The notes below the pieces were generated by a model. The model saw nothing but the letters and a program-made list of their open reading frames with translations, did no database searches and was not told the origin of the DNA. A stretch of DNA of 25,962 nucleotides from Microbacterium sp. Its GTDB lineage: Bacteria; Actinomycetota; Actinomycetes; Actinomycetales; Microbacteriaceae. Within the stretch, counting starts at the first letter, position 1, and every line of letters begins with the position of its first letter. The stretch spans positions 1 to 25,962 of the forward strand of contig NZ_QFPF01000057.1 in the NCBI RefSeq assembly GCF_003248605.1, read 5' to 3'. Below are positions 1-6,593 of this stretch, piece after piece. A program made the position numbers and the translations under genes.

Positions 1-1085
1 GCCTCCTCGATGAGGGTCGCGACGATGTCGGCTTCGGGCACCGTCTTGATGACCTGGCCCTTGACGAAGATCTGCCCCTTGCCGTTGCCGGATGCGACAC
101 CGAGGTCGGCCTCGCGCGCCTCACCGGGGCCGTTGACGACACAGCCCATGACGGCGACGCGCAGCGGCACGGTCATGTCCTTCAGGCCCTCGGTCACATT
201 GTCGGCGAGGGTGTACACGTCGACCTGGGCGCGCCCGCACGAGGGGCACGACACGATCTCGAGCTTGCGCTCGCGCAGGTTCAGGGACTGCAGGATCTGG
301 TGTCCGACCTTGACCTCTTCGGCGGGCGGGGCCGAGAGCGAGACGCGGATGGTGTCGCCGATACCCTCGCCGAGAAGGATGCCGAAGGCCGTCGCCGACT
401 TGATGGTGCCCTGAAATGCGGGCCCGGCCTCGGTCACGCCCAGGTGCAGCGGCCAGTCCCCCATCTGCGCGAGCAGTCGGTAGGCCTGCACCATGATGAC
501 GGGATCGTTGTGCTTGACCGAGATCTTGAAGTCGTGGAAGTCGTGCTCCTCGAAGAGCGAGGCCTCCCACCGCGCGCTCTCGGCGAGCGCCTCGGGCGTG
601 GCCTTGCCGTACTTCTCCAGCAGCCGCGGATCGAGCGATCCGGCGTTCACGCCGATGCGCAGCGACACGCCCGCGGCCTTCGCGGCGGCCGCAATCGCAC
701 CCACCTGGTCGTCGAACTTGCGGATGTTGCCCGGGTTGACCCGCACGGCGGCGCATCCCGCGTCGATCGCCTGGAAGACGTACTTCGGCTGGAAGTGGAT
801 GTCGGCGATCACCGGGATCTGGCTCTTCGCCGCGATGATGTGCAGCACGTCGGCGTCGTCCTGCGAGGGCACGGCGACGCGCACGATCTCGCAGCCGGAC
901 GCCGTGAGCTCGGCGATCTGCTGCAGCGTCGCGTTGATGTTGGTCGTCGGCGTCGTCGTCATGGACTGCACGCTGACGGGCGCGTCACCACCGACGAGCA
1001 CCTTGCCGACCTTGATCTGACGGCTCTTGCGACGCGGGGCGAGGGTGTGAGGGACCTTCGGCATCCCGATGTTCACGGCTGGCAC
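1..1085 (-). CDS. ispG: 4-hydroxy-3-methylbut-2-en-1-yl diphosphate synthase, 3' end cut by window
   Basis: Catalyses the penultimate MEP-pathway step, reductive conversion of the cyclic diphosphate MEcPP to HMBPP, in the cytoplasm with a 4Fe-4S cluster. The visible reading frame of about 361 codons starts [12 protein letters not shown] and contains the family's SIG-rich barrel core ([20 protein letters not shown]). It carries all three cluster cysteines, two in SCPSCGR and one in [12 protein letters not shown]. It ends in VATLIEE at the window edge, so only the last residues are missing. I chose GTG at 1085 because a TAGGCT box ends 7 nt upstream, suggesting a leaderless message. GTG at 1076 is an alternative, with GGAGG 11 nt upstream. 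It is divergent from the trp leader unit. The other pathway gene here is dxr. Identification is firm; the start is moderately sure. Confidence 0.95.
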   Translation of the reverse strand, partial: MPAVNIGMPKVPHTLAPRRKSRQIKVGKVLVGGDAPVSVQSMTTTPTTNINATLQQIAELTASGCEIVRVAVPSQDDADVLHIIAAKSQIPVIADIHFQPKYVFQAIDAGCAAVRVNPGNIRKFDDQVGAIAAAAKAAGVSLRIGVNAGSLDPRLLEKYGKATPEALAESARWEASLFEEHDFHDFKISVKHNDPVIMVQAYRLLAQMGDWPLHLGVTEAGPAFQGTIKSATAFGILLGEGIGDTIRVSLSAPPAEEVKVGHQILQSLNLRERKLEIVSCPSCGRAQVDVYTLADNVTEGLKDMTVPLRVAVMGCVVNGPGEAREADLGVASGNGKGQIFVKGQVIKTVPEADIVATLIEE

Positions 1086-1092
1086 GTCCTCC

Positions 1093-1098
1093 AGCCTA
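1093..1098 (-). promoter_or_regulatory. -10 box of ispG (leaderless type)
   Basis: Read on the minus strand the hexamer is TAGGCT, followed by the 7-nt spacer GGAGGAC and then the GTG at 1085. The same hexamer precedes dxr and the asparaginase gene at almost the same distance. The spacer also resembles a Shine-Dalgarno core, so a leadered message starting at GTG 1076 remains possible. No convincing -35 element is visible. Confidence 0.55.
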
Positions 1099-1177
1099 CG
1101 CGCTGGCACCCCGACGGGGCCCGCGCGCCGCCGCTTCGGAGGATCGAGGGTGCTCGGGATGCCGGGGGTCGCCGTGA

Positions 1178-1183
1178 TATCGT
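1178..1183 (+). promoter_or_regulatory. -10 box of the trp leader transcript
   Basis: TATCGT is followed by the 6-nt spacer GACGCC and then the ATG of the leader peptide at 1190. This places the transcription start at or beside the start codon, so the leader peptide would be translated from a leaderless RNA. No consensus -35 element is visible 16-18 nt upstream. Confidence 0.55.
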
Positions 1184-1189
1184 GACGCC

Positions 1190-1225
1190 ATGTTCGCGAC
1201 GCTCACCTGGTGGCCCGCCTCCTAG
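1190..1225 (+). CDS. trpL: trp operon-type leader peptide, 11 aa with tandem Trp codons
   Basis: The frame reads [11 protein letters not shown] followed by TAG. Two consecutive TGG codons lie at 1208-1213, just before a hairpin at 1215-1229, and a terminator hairpin follows at 1252-1277. This is the standard arrangement of transcription attenuation. When charged tRNA-Trp is scarce, a ribosome stalled at the TGG pair would mask the first hairpin and favour an antiterminator. The downstream gene encodes a fused anthranilate synthase, the committed enzyme of Trp synthesis, which agrees with this. No Shine-Dalgarno sequence is visible; a TATCGT box ends 6 nt before the ATG. The peptide is predicted from sequence only. 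Confidence 0.85.
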   Translation: MFATLTWWPAS

Positions 1226-1277
1226 GCGGCGAGTTCGAACAGCACGAATCCAGACCGCCCGCCGGGGCGGTCTTTTC
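1215..1277 (+). promoter_or_regulatory. trp attenuator with mutually exclusive hairpins
   Basis: Segment 1 (CCGCCT, 1215-1220) pairs with segment 2 (AGGCGG, 1224-1229) around the leader stop codon. Segment 3 (AGACCGCCC, 1252-1260) pairs with segment 4 (GGGCGGTCT, 1265-1273) to form the terminator. GGCGG of segment 2 (1225-1229) can instead pair with CCGCC of segment 3 (1255-1259), forming an antiterminator that excludes both other hairpins. A ribosome paused at 1208-1213 would cover segment 1. Pairings were read by eye and no energies were computed. Confidence 0.75.
1252..1277 (+). terminator. Intrinsic terminator of the trp attenuator
   Basis: A perfect 9-bp stem (AGACCGCCC with GGGCGGTCT) encloses a four-base loop and runs into TTTT at 1273-1276. 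It lies 45 nt before the anthranilate synthase start, so it would abort transcription before that gene unless the antiterminator forms. Confidence 0.8.
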
Positions 1278-1321
1278 GTTTGCGAGACCACCGCGCGGGC
1301 CACGACCACGTGAGGACCCTG

Positions 1322-3253
1322 ATGACCACCCCGCGACCGCGCACGAGCGCCGACGGCCATGCCCTCATCGAGCGGCTGCGCGCAGATCCCGAGGCCCCGC
1401 TCGTGCTGATCGCGCGCGAGGGCGGCGATGTCGAGGTGATGACCGGCGACGTGGTCGATGTGTCCGAGCTCGCCGACATCCCCCTGCACTCCGGGTCGGG
1501 TGCTCCGCAGGAGGTTTTTGCTCTCGTGCCGTTCCGGCAGGTTCGCGAGCGCGGATTCGCCTGCCACGACGATGGAGCCCCGCTGCGCTGCGTGATCGTC
1601 GGCGAGCGCGCCGTGCTCGCGCGGGATGCCGCCATCAACCGGCTTCCGTCCGAGCCGGTCGCGCTCGCGGACGCCGGCTTCGACATCGACGACGACGAGT
1701 ATGCCGCGATCGTGCGACGGGTCATCTCCGACGAGATCGGTCGTGGTGAAGGAGCCAACTTCGTCATCCGACGCGATTTCACCGCGGCCGTCGACGCCGA
1801 TCCGCGCGAAGCCGCCCTGACCTGGTTCCGCGCCCTGCTCCAGCAGGAGCGCGGCGCCTACTGGACCTTCGCCGTCCTGACCCCCGGCCACGTCGCCGTC
1901 GGCGCGAGCCCCGAAGCGCACGTCAGCGCGCGCGCGGGCGTCGTGACGATGAACCCCATCTCCGGCACTTTCCGCCACCCCCGCGGCGGCGCCACCGCCG
2001 AGACCCTCAGCGCCTTCCTCGAGAACACCAAGGAGACGGAGGAGTTGTTCATGGTGGTCGACGAGGAGCTGAAGATGATGAGCGCGGTGTGCTCCGACGG
2101 CGGGCGCATCACCGGGCCTCACCTCAAGGAGATGTCGCGCCTCACGCACACCGAGTACATGCTGCGCGGACGCAGCACGCTCGATCCGCGCGACATCCTG
2201 CGCGAGACGATGTTCGCCCCCACCGTCACGGGATCGCCCATGCAGAACGCGTGCGCCGTCATCCGCCGCCACGAGCGCGCCCCGCGCGGCTACTATTCGG
2301 GTGTCGCCGCCCTCTTCTCGCCGGCGACCGACATCGCCGGGGCACAGACCCACGACCTCGACGCCCCCATCCTCATCCGCACCGCCTACATCGAGGACGG
2401 TCGCCTTCGCGTGCCCGTCGGCGCCACGCTCGTGCGCCATTCCGATCCGGACGGGGAGGTCGGTGAGACCCACGGCAAGGCTGCGGGCGTGCTGGGTGCG
2501 ATCGGTGCCGTCGAGCGCGACGAGCCGGTCATCGATCCGGACGCACCGACCGCCGAACGCCCCGCGCTGGCCGACGACCCCGACATCGCCGCTCTGCTGG
2601 CCTCCCGCAACTCGCGGCTGGCTCCCTTCTGGATGAATCCCCAGCATTCGGGCGTGCACGGCCCGTTCGCGGGACACCGCGCGCTTGTCATCGATGCCGA
2701 GGACCGTTTCACGACGATGCTCGCCCACCAGCTGCGCCATCTGGGCCTGGACACCCGCATCGTCGCGTGGGACGCGGTGACGGATGACGACATCCATGCC
2801 GCCGAACTGCTGGTCTCGGGCCCGGGGCCCGGCGATCCCCTCGATGCGACAAGCGCCCGCATGCGTCGCCTTCGCGAGGTCGTCGGTGCGCGACGCGCGT
2901 CGGGCCGCGCGTTGCTGGCCGTGTGTCTCAGCCACCAGATCCTGGCGGCCGAACTCGGCATCCCCCTCGCCCCGCTCTCGCGCCCGCATCAGGGGCTGCA
3001 GCTGCGTGTCGGCATCTTCGGGCAGGACGCCTCGATCGGCTTCTACAACACCTTCACCGCGCGAGTGGCCCCAGGGACGCGCCGCGTCGGGGATGCGGAG
3101 GTCGCCGCCGACGAGGTCTCGGGAGATGTGTACGCGCTGCGGGGTCCGGGATTCGCTTCGGTGCAGGGACACCTCGAATCGATCCTGTCGCGCGATGGCA
3201 TCGAGACTCTCGAACGCCTCGTCGCGCACGCCCTCACCCCCGTCGACGCCTGA
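1322..3253 (+). CDS. trpE: Fused anthranilate synthase (TrpE-TrpG / PhzE-like), 643 aa
   Basis: Likely makes anthranilate from chorismate and glutamine, the first step of tryptophan synthesis. The N-terminal chorismate-binding part has GTFRHPRG (about residue 215), MSRLTHTEYMLRGRS (about 275), FAPTVTGSPMQNAC (about 296) and RGYYSGVAALF (about 322). From about residue 450 a class I glutamine amidotransferase follows, with SGPGPGDP, nucleophile Cys535 in AVCLSHQ, and His617 and Glu619 in QGHLES. Start ATG 1322 is preceded by TGAGGA at 5 nt spacing; an upstream TTG at 1280 falls just after the terminator and is less likely. The chorismate motifs resemble PhzE-type aminodeoxyisochorismate synthase as much as classic TrpE. 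I favour anthranilate synthase because a Trp attenuator lies directly upstream and no phenazine genes are nearby. No classical LLES Trp-feedback motif was seen. Confidence 0.85.
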   Translation: MTTPRPRTSADGHALIERLRADPEAPLVLIAREGGDVEVMTGDVVDVSELADIPLHSGSGAPQEVFALVPFRQVRERGFACHDDGAPLRCVIVGERAVLARDAAINRLPSEPVALADAGFDIDDDEYAAIVRRVISDEIGRGEGANFVIRRDFTAAVDADPREAALTWFRALLQQERGAYWTFAVLTPGHVAVGASPEAHVSARAGVVTMNPISGTFRHPRGGATAETLSAFLENTKETEELFMVVDEELKMMSAVCSDGGRITGPHLKEMSRLTHTEYMLRGRSTLDPRDILRETMFAPTVTGSPMQNACAVIRRHERAPRGYYSGVAALFSPATDIAGAQTHDLDAPILIRTAYIEDGRLRVPVGATLVRHSDPDGEVGETHGKAAGVLGAIGAVERDEPVIDPDAPTAERPALADDPDIAALLASRNSRLAPFWMNPQHSGVHGPFAGHRALVIDAEDRFTTMLAHQLRHLGLDTRIVAWDAVTDDDIHAAELLVSGPGPGDPLDATSARMRRLREVVGARRASGRALLAVCLSHQILAAELGIPLAPLSRPHQGLQLRVGIFGQDASIGFYNTFTARVAPGTRRVGDAEVAADEVSGDVYALRGPGFASVQGHLESILSRDGIETLERLVAHALTPVDA

Positions 3254-3280
3254 GCCCGGCCTCACCCCCGTCGACGCCTG
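3232..3280 (+). repeat. 21-bp direct duplication across the trpE stop codon
   Basis: The 21-base segment at 3232-3252, which covers the last codons and first two bases of the stop of the anthranilate synthase, recurs exactly at 3260-3280, giving a 28-nt period. The second copy is untranslated. It looks like a recent slippage duplication at the gene end. Confidence 0.8.
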
Positions 3281-3310
3281 CTCCCGCTCGGGCGCTCGTT
3301 CCCGCTCAAC

Positions 3311-3440
3311 ACCCCCCTTCGGGCGTCGGGCATCCCCTTCGGGCGTTCGGACGTCCCCCTCGGGCGTCGGGCGTCCCCCTCGGGCGTCGGGCGTCTCCCT
3401 CGGGCGTTGGGGCGTCTCCCTCGGGCGTTGGGGCGTCGAA
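3311..3440. repeat. Short tandem repeat array, about six 20-21-bp units
   Basis: Units built around CGGGCGTCGGGCGTCCCCCT recur with CGGGCG at 3320, 3340, 3361, 3381, 3401 and 3422. Spacing is 20-21 nt, and the units vary by a few bases (CGTCGGG versus CGTTGGGG). The array lies in the gap between convergent trpE and rseP. There are no unique spacers, so it is not CRISPR. The last units run directly into the inverted repeat that follows. Possible frames through it give only proline/arginine/glycine-rich low-complexity peptides. Confidence 0.8.
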
Positions 3441-3494
3441 ATCACGTTGGGGCGCGCTGCTGCACGCCCCAACGTCGTTCTGACGCCCCAACGC
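3425..3494. repeat. 70-nt inverted repeat between convergent genes
   Basis: Left arm 3425-3454 and right arm 3465-3494 are reverse complements at their outer 13 and inner 10 bases, differ in most of the 7 bases between, and flank a 10-nt loop. Each arm holds two copies of the motif GTTGGGGCG. It would form a strong hairpin in RNA from either strand, 171 nt after the trpE stop and 49 nt after the rseP stop, so a bidirectional terminator is plausible. A dispersed palindromic repeat is the alternative. Confidence 0.75.
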
Positions 3495-3542
3495 CAGAAT
3501 CTATGCGCCCGCACGCCACAGACAGCGGAGGCGGCCCCGGCC

Positions 3543-4895
3543 TCAGAGCAGCTGGACCGGGTTGAAGAGGTCGGCGATGATCAGCAGCGCCCCCATGCCG
3601 ATCAGCAGGACGACGACGACGACGAACGTCACAGGCACGAGCCGCGTCGCGTCGACGGGCTTGGGGGCGGGGCGACGGAAGACCTTCGCCCACGCGCGTT
3701 TGGCGCCCTCCCAGAGCGCGACGATGATGTGCCCACCATCGAGCGGCAGCAGAGGGATCAGATTGAAGACGAACAGCGCCACATTCAGCGAGGCCAGCAG
3801 CCCGACGATCGCCGCCACGCGGTTGAGCACCGGCGCGTCCGCGACGGCGACATCCCCCGCCAGGCGCCCCACACCGACGACGCTGAGCGGCCCGTCCGGG
3901 TCCCGCTCGGCGCCGGTGAACAGACCGGCGGCGGTGTCGTAGAGCTTGACGGGCAGCTGCACGATGATCTCGGCCACGGCGCCCACGTTCGCGAACGCCG
4001 CCTCAGGCCCCGCCCAGATGGGCTGCGGCTCGAACTCGGACGTCGGCGCGAAGCCCACGAAGCCGACCTCGACGGTCTCGGGCGCACCGTCGGGGCCCAC
4101 CACCGGCATCCCCGCGTCGTCGTACACGGGCCGCTCGGCCAGCAGCGGAGTGACCGTCAGCGTCTGCTCGGCGCCGTCTCGTTCGATGAGGAAGGAGAGG
4201 GGGATGCCGGGGCTGTCGCGGATGATCGCCGAGATCTCGTCGAAGCTCGACACCGCCACGCCATCGATCGCGAGGATCTCATCTGCCGGGAGCAGGCCCG
4301 CGGCCGCGGCGGGACTGGCGGGATCCCCCGGCGCGCACTCGGTCTGGGCGGATCCGGCGGGCACCACGCACTCGTTGACCGTGGCGACGGTGGTCGACGC
4401 CGTCTGCACGCCGATCCCCGTGAAGAGGATCGCGAACAGGACGATCGCCAGCAGCAGGTTCATGAGCGGACCGCCCAGCATGACGATGACGCGCTTCCAC
4501 ACCGGAAGCCGGTAGAAGACGCGGTCGTCGTCGGCGCCCTGCATCGTGTCGTCGTTGGCGGTGCGGGCGTCCTGCACCATGGTCGCGAAGAACCCGCCAC
4601 CCGCTCGTCCGTTGCGCGGCGGCGCGCCCTGGGCCGCGAGGCGCTCGGCGGGGGTGGGCGGATACATGCCGGCCATCGAGATGTACCCGCCGAGCGGCAG
4701 AGCCTTGAACCCGTACTCGGTCTCGCCGAACCGGCGCGACCAGAGGGTCGGCCCGAATCCGATCATGTACTGACCGACGCGCACCCCGAACTTCTTGGCC
4801 GGCACGAGGTGTCCGATCTCGTGGAGCGCGATCGACACGGCCAGGCCCACCACGATGATGAGGATGCCGAGGATGTAGGCGAGCACGGTCGTCAC
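3543..4895 (-). CDS. rseP: Site-2 intramembrane metalloprotease, RseP/Rip1 family, 450 aa
   Basis: An integral membrane zinc protease that cleaves membrane-anchored regulators such as anti-sigma factors inside the bilayer. The zinc motif HEIGH is at residues 25-29 in the first membrane segment. The second metal-ligand motif LDGGH is near residue 385. A PDZ domain (GLLPADEILAIDGVAVSS) lies in the extracytoplasmic middle, and further hydrophobic segments include VIVMLGGPLMNLLLAIVLF and a C-terminal helix. I chose GTG 4895 over the longer GTG 4901 because TAGCGT ends exactly 6 nt before 4895, matching the leaderless pattern at other genes here. In many actinobacteria this gene sits between dxr and ispG; here both lie on the same strand but are separated from it by plus-strand units. 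The substrate is unknown. Confidence 0.93.
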   Translation of the reverse strand: MTTVLAYILGILIIVVGLAVSIALHEIGHLVPAKKFGVRVGQYMIGFGPTLWSRRFGETEYGFKALPLGGYISMAGMYPPTPAERLAAQGAPPRNGRAGGGFFATMVQDARTANDDTMQGADDDRVFYRLPVWKRVIVMLGGPLMNLLLAIVLFAILFTGIGVQTASTTVATVNECVVPAGSAQTECAPGDPASPAAAAGLLPADEILAIDGVAVSSFDEISAIIRDSPGIPLSFLIERDGAEQTLTVTPLLAERPVYDDAGMPVVGPDGAPETVEVGFVGFAPTSEFEPQPIWAGPEAAFANVGAVAEIIVQLPVKLYDTAAGLFTGAERDPDGPLSVVGVGRLAGDVAVADAPVLNRVAAIVGLLASLNVALFVFNLIPLLPLDGGHIIVALWEGAKRAWAKVFRRPAPKPVDATRLVPVTFVVVVVLLIGMGALLIIADLFNPVQLL

Positions 4896-4901
4896 ACGCA
4901 C

Positions 4902-4907
4902 ACGCTA
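4902..4907 (-). promoter_or_regulatory. -10 box of rseP (leaderless type)
   Basis: On the minus strand TAGCGT is followed by GTGCGT and then the GTG at 4895. The spacer itself contains an in-frame GTG at 4901, which would lie directly against the box and is therefore unlikely to be transcribed as a start codon. Confidence 0.5.
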
Positions 4908-4967
4908 CCCCCGCTTTGCTTTGCGGTTGCCGGGAGCGCGGGTGCCGGTTCGCGCGCACCGACCCTC

Positions 4968-5018
4968 CATTTCTGCAGCGACCCCACATCCGACGGATGG
5001 TGGTTCGCTGCAGAAATG
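4968..5018. repeat. 51-bp palindrome in the rseP / copper-gene divergent region
   Basis: Outer arms CATTTCTGCAGCGA (4968-4981) and TCGCTGCAGAAATG (5005-5018) are perfect 14-bp reverse complements. Inside them CATCCG (4987-4992) and CGGATG (4994-4999) pair around a single A, with a partly mismatched stretch between. It lies between the divergent rseP and the membrane-protein gene and is AT-richer than its surroundings. It could be an operator for a dimeric repressor, a structured RNA element or a dispersed palindromic repeat. No second copy was seen in this window. Confidence 0.75.
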
Positions 5019-5052
5019 TCGTCTCGCCGCGAGCCGAGCGCGAGACCGCGGG

Positions 5053-5058
5053 TAGATT
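5053..5058 (+). promoter_or_regulatory. Putative -10 box of the copper-associated gene pair
   Basis: TAGATT at this site fits the actinobacterial -10 pattern and lies 58 nt before the GTG at 5117. Transcription would start near 5065, giving a leadered message that uses the GAGGAG site near 5105. No clear -35 element is visible. Confidence 0.35.
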
Positions 5059-5116
5059 GATGTCCGTATGCCCGCGCCCCATCCGCGGGCGAACCCGATC
5101 GTCCCGAGGAGCCGCC

Positions 5117-5713
5117 GTGACCGCACGCCAGCTGCGCGCACTGCGCGGTGCCGGCGCTGCCGCGACGGCAGTCCTGCTGGCAGCGGTCTCGCACACGGTC
5201 GGCGGCGGCAGCGCTCCCGACGCTCTCGTGATCGCGGCGGTCGCCGTGCTGGTCTGGCCGCTGTGCACGCTGATCGTGGGCCGTCGCCTCGGCCGGCTCG
5301 GCCTGGCGATCGCCGTGCTCGTCGCGCAGGGCGCGCTGCACGCGGCGTTCGCCGCGACCTCGGGCTGGACGCCGCTGCACCCCGGCGGTGGGCACGAGCA
5401 CGGGCTGACAGCATCCACCGTCGCCACCATGACGGAGCCCGTCAGCGCTGACGGGACGCCCATGCTGGCGGCGCACCTCGTCGCCGCGGCCGCCGCCTTC
5501 GTGCTGCTGCGGCACGGGGAACACGCTGCCCGCGCGATCGCACGCTGGTTCGTGCGGCTGGCGCTGCGCGCGGGCCCGGCGGCACCGTTCCCGCCCGTCT
5601 TCCGCCGTCTGGCGCCGCGCCCCCTCACCCCCCGCCGACGTCGGCGCCCCCAGCTCGCCCGCCTCTCACGGCGCGGCCCCCCGGCTCTCTCCGGCGACCT
5701 CAGCGTCGCGTGA
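5117..5713 (+). CDS. Small membrane protein upstream of ycnI, 198 aa, function unknown
   Basis: No enzyme family is recognised. Four hydrophobic segments are visible, at about residues 12-30, 33-55, 60-80 and 116-136. A histidine-rich loop (HPGGGHEHG) lies between the third and fourth. The tail is cytoplasmic-looking, rich in Arg and Pro. Histidines also occur in or beside membrane segments (SHTVGGG, LHAAFAA, AAHLVAA), compatible with metal handling. The start GTG 5117 follows GAGGAG at about 6 nt. It sits 86 bp upstream of a YcnI/DUF1775 gene on the same strand, and similar small membrane proteins often neighbour ycnI in actinobacteria. A role in copper binding or transport is inferred from context only. 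Confidence 0.75.
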   Translation: MTARQLRALRGAGAAATAVLLAAVSHTVGGGSAPDALVIAAVAVLVWPLCTLIVGRRLGRLGLAIAVLVAQGALHAAFAATSGWTPLHPGGGHEHGLTASTVATMTEPVSADGTPMLAAHLVAAAAAFVLLRHGEHAARAIARWFVRLALRAGPAAPFPPVFRRLAPRPLTPRRRRRPQLARLSRRGPPALSGDLSVA

Positions 5714-5717
5714 CCCG

Positions 5718-5739
5718 CCCCCGACCATCCGGTCGGGGG
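5718..5739 (+). terminator. Hairpin between the membrane gene and ycnI
   Basis: CCCCCGACC and GGTCGGGGG form a perfect 9-bp stem around ATCC, starting 4 nt after the stop codon. There is no U-run, so it may be a partial terminator or an RNA-stability element reducing read-through into ycnI. Confidence 0.5.
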
Positions 5740-5799
5740 TCGACCACGAATGCACCGGACACGGCGCCGCCGACCGGTGAAGCCAGAGAGAGAACAGCA

Positions 5800-6507
5800 A
5801 TGACCACCATCAGCAACCCCGCGCCCCGCGCAGCCGCCCGCCGTCGCGCCCTCACAAGGATCGGCATCGGTACCGCCGTGGCCGCGGGCCTCGTGTTCGC
5901 AGCTCCCCTGGCCGCGCAGGCCCACGTCACCGCCACGCCGGATGCGCAGGCCACCGCGGGGGGATACGGCACCCTCACCTTCGCCTTCAGCCACGGCTGC
6001 GACGGCGCCTCGACGACCGCCCTCGACATCGAGATCCCCGACGGCATGAGCTCGGTCGCCGCCACCATCGAGCCGGGCTGGAGCGTCGAGGTCTTCCGCG
6101 ACGGCGAAGACGGTCCCGTCGAGCGCGTCATGTACACGGCCGACGAAGCCGTGCCCGACGGACTGCGCTCAGCCGTCACCCTCGGCGTGCAGTACGGGGC
6201 GGATGCCGGGGGCCAGACGCTGGCGTTCCCCGTCACGCAGATCTGCGAGGTCGGCGAGACCGCGTGGGTCGAGATCGCGGAGGACGGCGAGGACCCGCAC
6301 GACCTGGACTCCCCCGCTCCCACGGTGACGGTCGCCGAGGCCGCCGAGGACGGTGGGGATCACCACTCGGGCGGCACCGAGGAGGCGACCGGGCAGACGA
6401 CCGCGGACGACACCTCACCCCTGCCGATCGTGCTCGGCGCGGGCGGCCTCGTGCTGGGCGCGGGTGCGCTCGTCGTCGCGCTCCTCGCCCTGCGCCGTCG
6501 CGCCTGA
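5800..6507 (+). CDS. ycnI: YcnI family (DUF1775) copper-binding cell-surface protein, 235 aa
   Basis: A membrane-anchored, exported protein. An Arg-rich N-terminus and a hydrophobic core (GIGTAVAAGLVFAAPLA) lead to the signal-peptidase site AQA, immediately followed by HVTATPDA. In characterised Bacillus YcnI the mature N-terminal His coordinates Cu(II) in a monohistidine-brace site. The His-first mature end and the conserved Trp region (IEPGWSVE) fit that. The DUF1775 sandwich spans about residues 45-180, followed by a charged His/Asp/Glu-rich linker and a C-terminal membrane helix (LPIVLGAGGLVLGAG...) ending in RRRA. ATG 5800 is preceded by GAGAGAGAA. It probably works with the upstream membrane protein in copper uptake or homeostasis; no CopC/CopD gene is present here. 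Confidence 0.88.
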   Translation: MTTISNPAPRAAARRRALTRIGIGTAVAAGLVFAAPLAAQAHVTATPDAQATAGGYGTLTFAFSHGCDGASTTALDIEIPDGMSSVAATIEPGWSVEVFRDGEDGPVERVMYTADEAVPDGLRSAVTLGVQYGADAGGQTLAFPVTQICEVGETAWVEIAEDGEDPHDLDSPAPTVTVAEAAEDGGDHHSGGTEEATGQTTADDTSPLPIVLGAGGLVLGAGALVVALLALRRRA

Positions 6508-6511
6508 GGGC

Positions 6512-6550
6512 ACGGGGATGCTGCGCGCACGACGCGCGCGGCATCCCCGT
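6512..6550 (+). terminator. Strong GC hairpin after ycnI
   Basis: ACGGGGATGC (6512-6521) pairs perfectly with GCATCCCCGT (6541-6550), and the enclosed GCGCGC blocks can extend the stem. It begins 4 nt after the ycnI stop. There is no T-run after it, which is common for actinobacterial terminators. Confidence 0.6.
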
Positions 6551-6593
6551 CGCACCCGGCTCGGCCGGGGCGGTCTGGTTGAATGGGAGCGCC

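Noticed and set aside
1190..1321. T-box riboswitch in the anthranilate synthase leader
   Set aside because: The region is too short and lacks a T-box sequence and specifier stem; the WW leader peptide and hairpins explain it better.
3311..3440. CRISPR-like periodic repeats
   Set aside because: Units are contiguous 20-21-mers with no unique spacers, and no cas genes are nearby.
1073..3514. Very long open frame on the minus strand opposite the anthranilate synthase
   Set aside because: Arg/Gly/Asp-rich translation with no family features; it is a mirror of high third-position GC in the real plus-strand gene.
5068..5451. ATG 9 nt after the TAGATT box, giving a 127-codon frame
   Set aside because: Out of frame with the membrane protein and Arg-rich. 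The GTG at 5117 has a good ribosome site and gives a sensible membrane protein.
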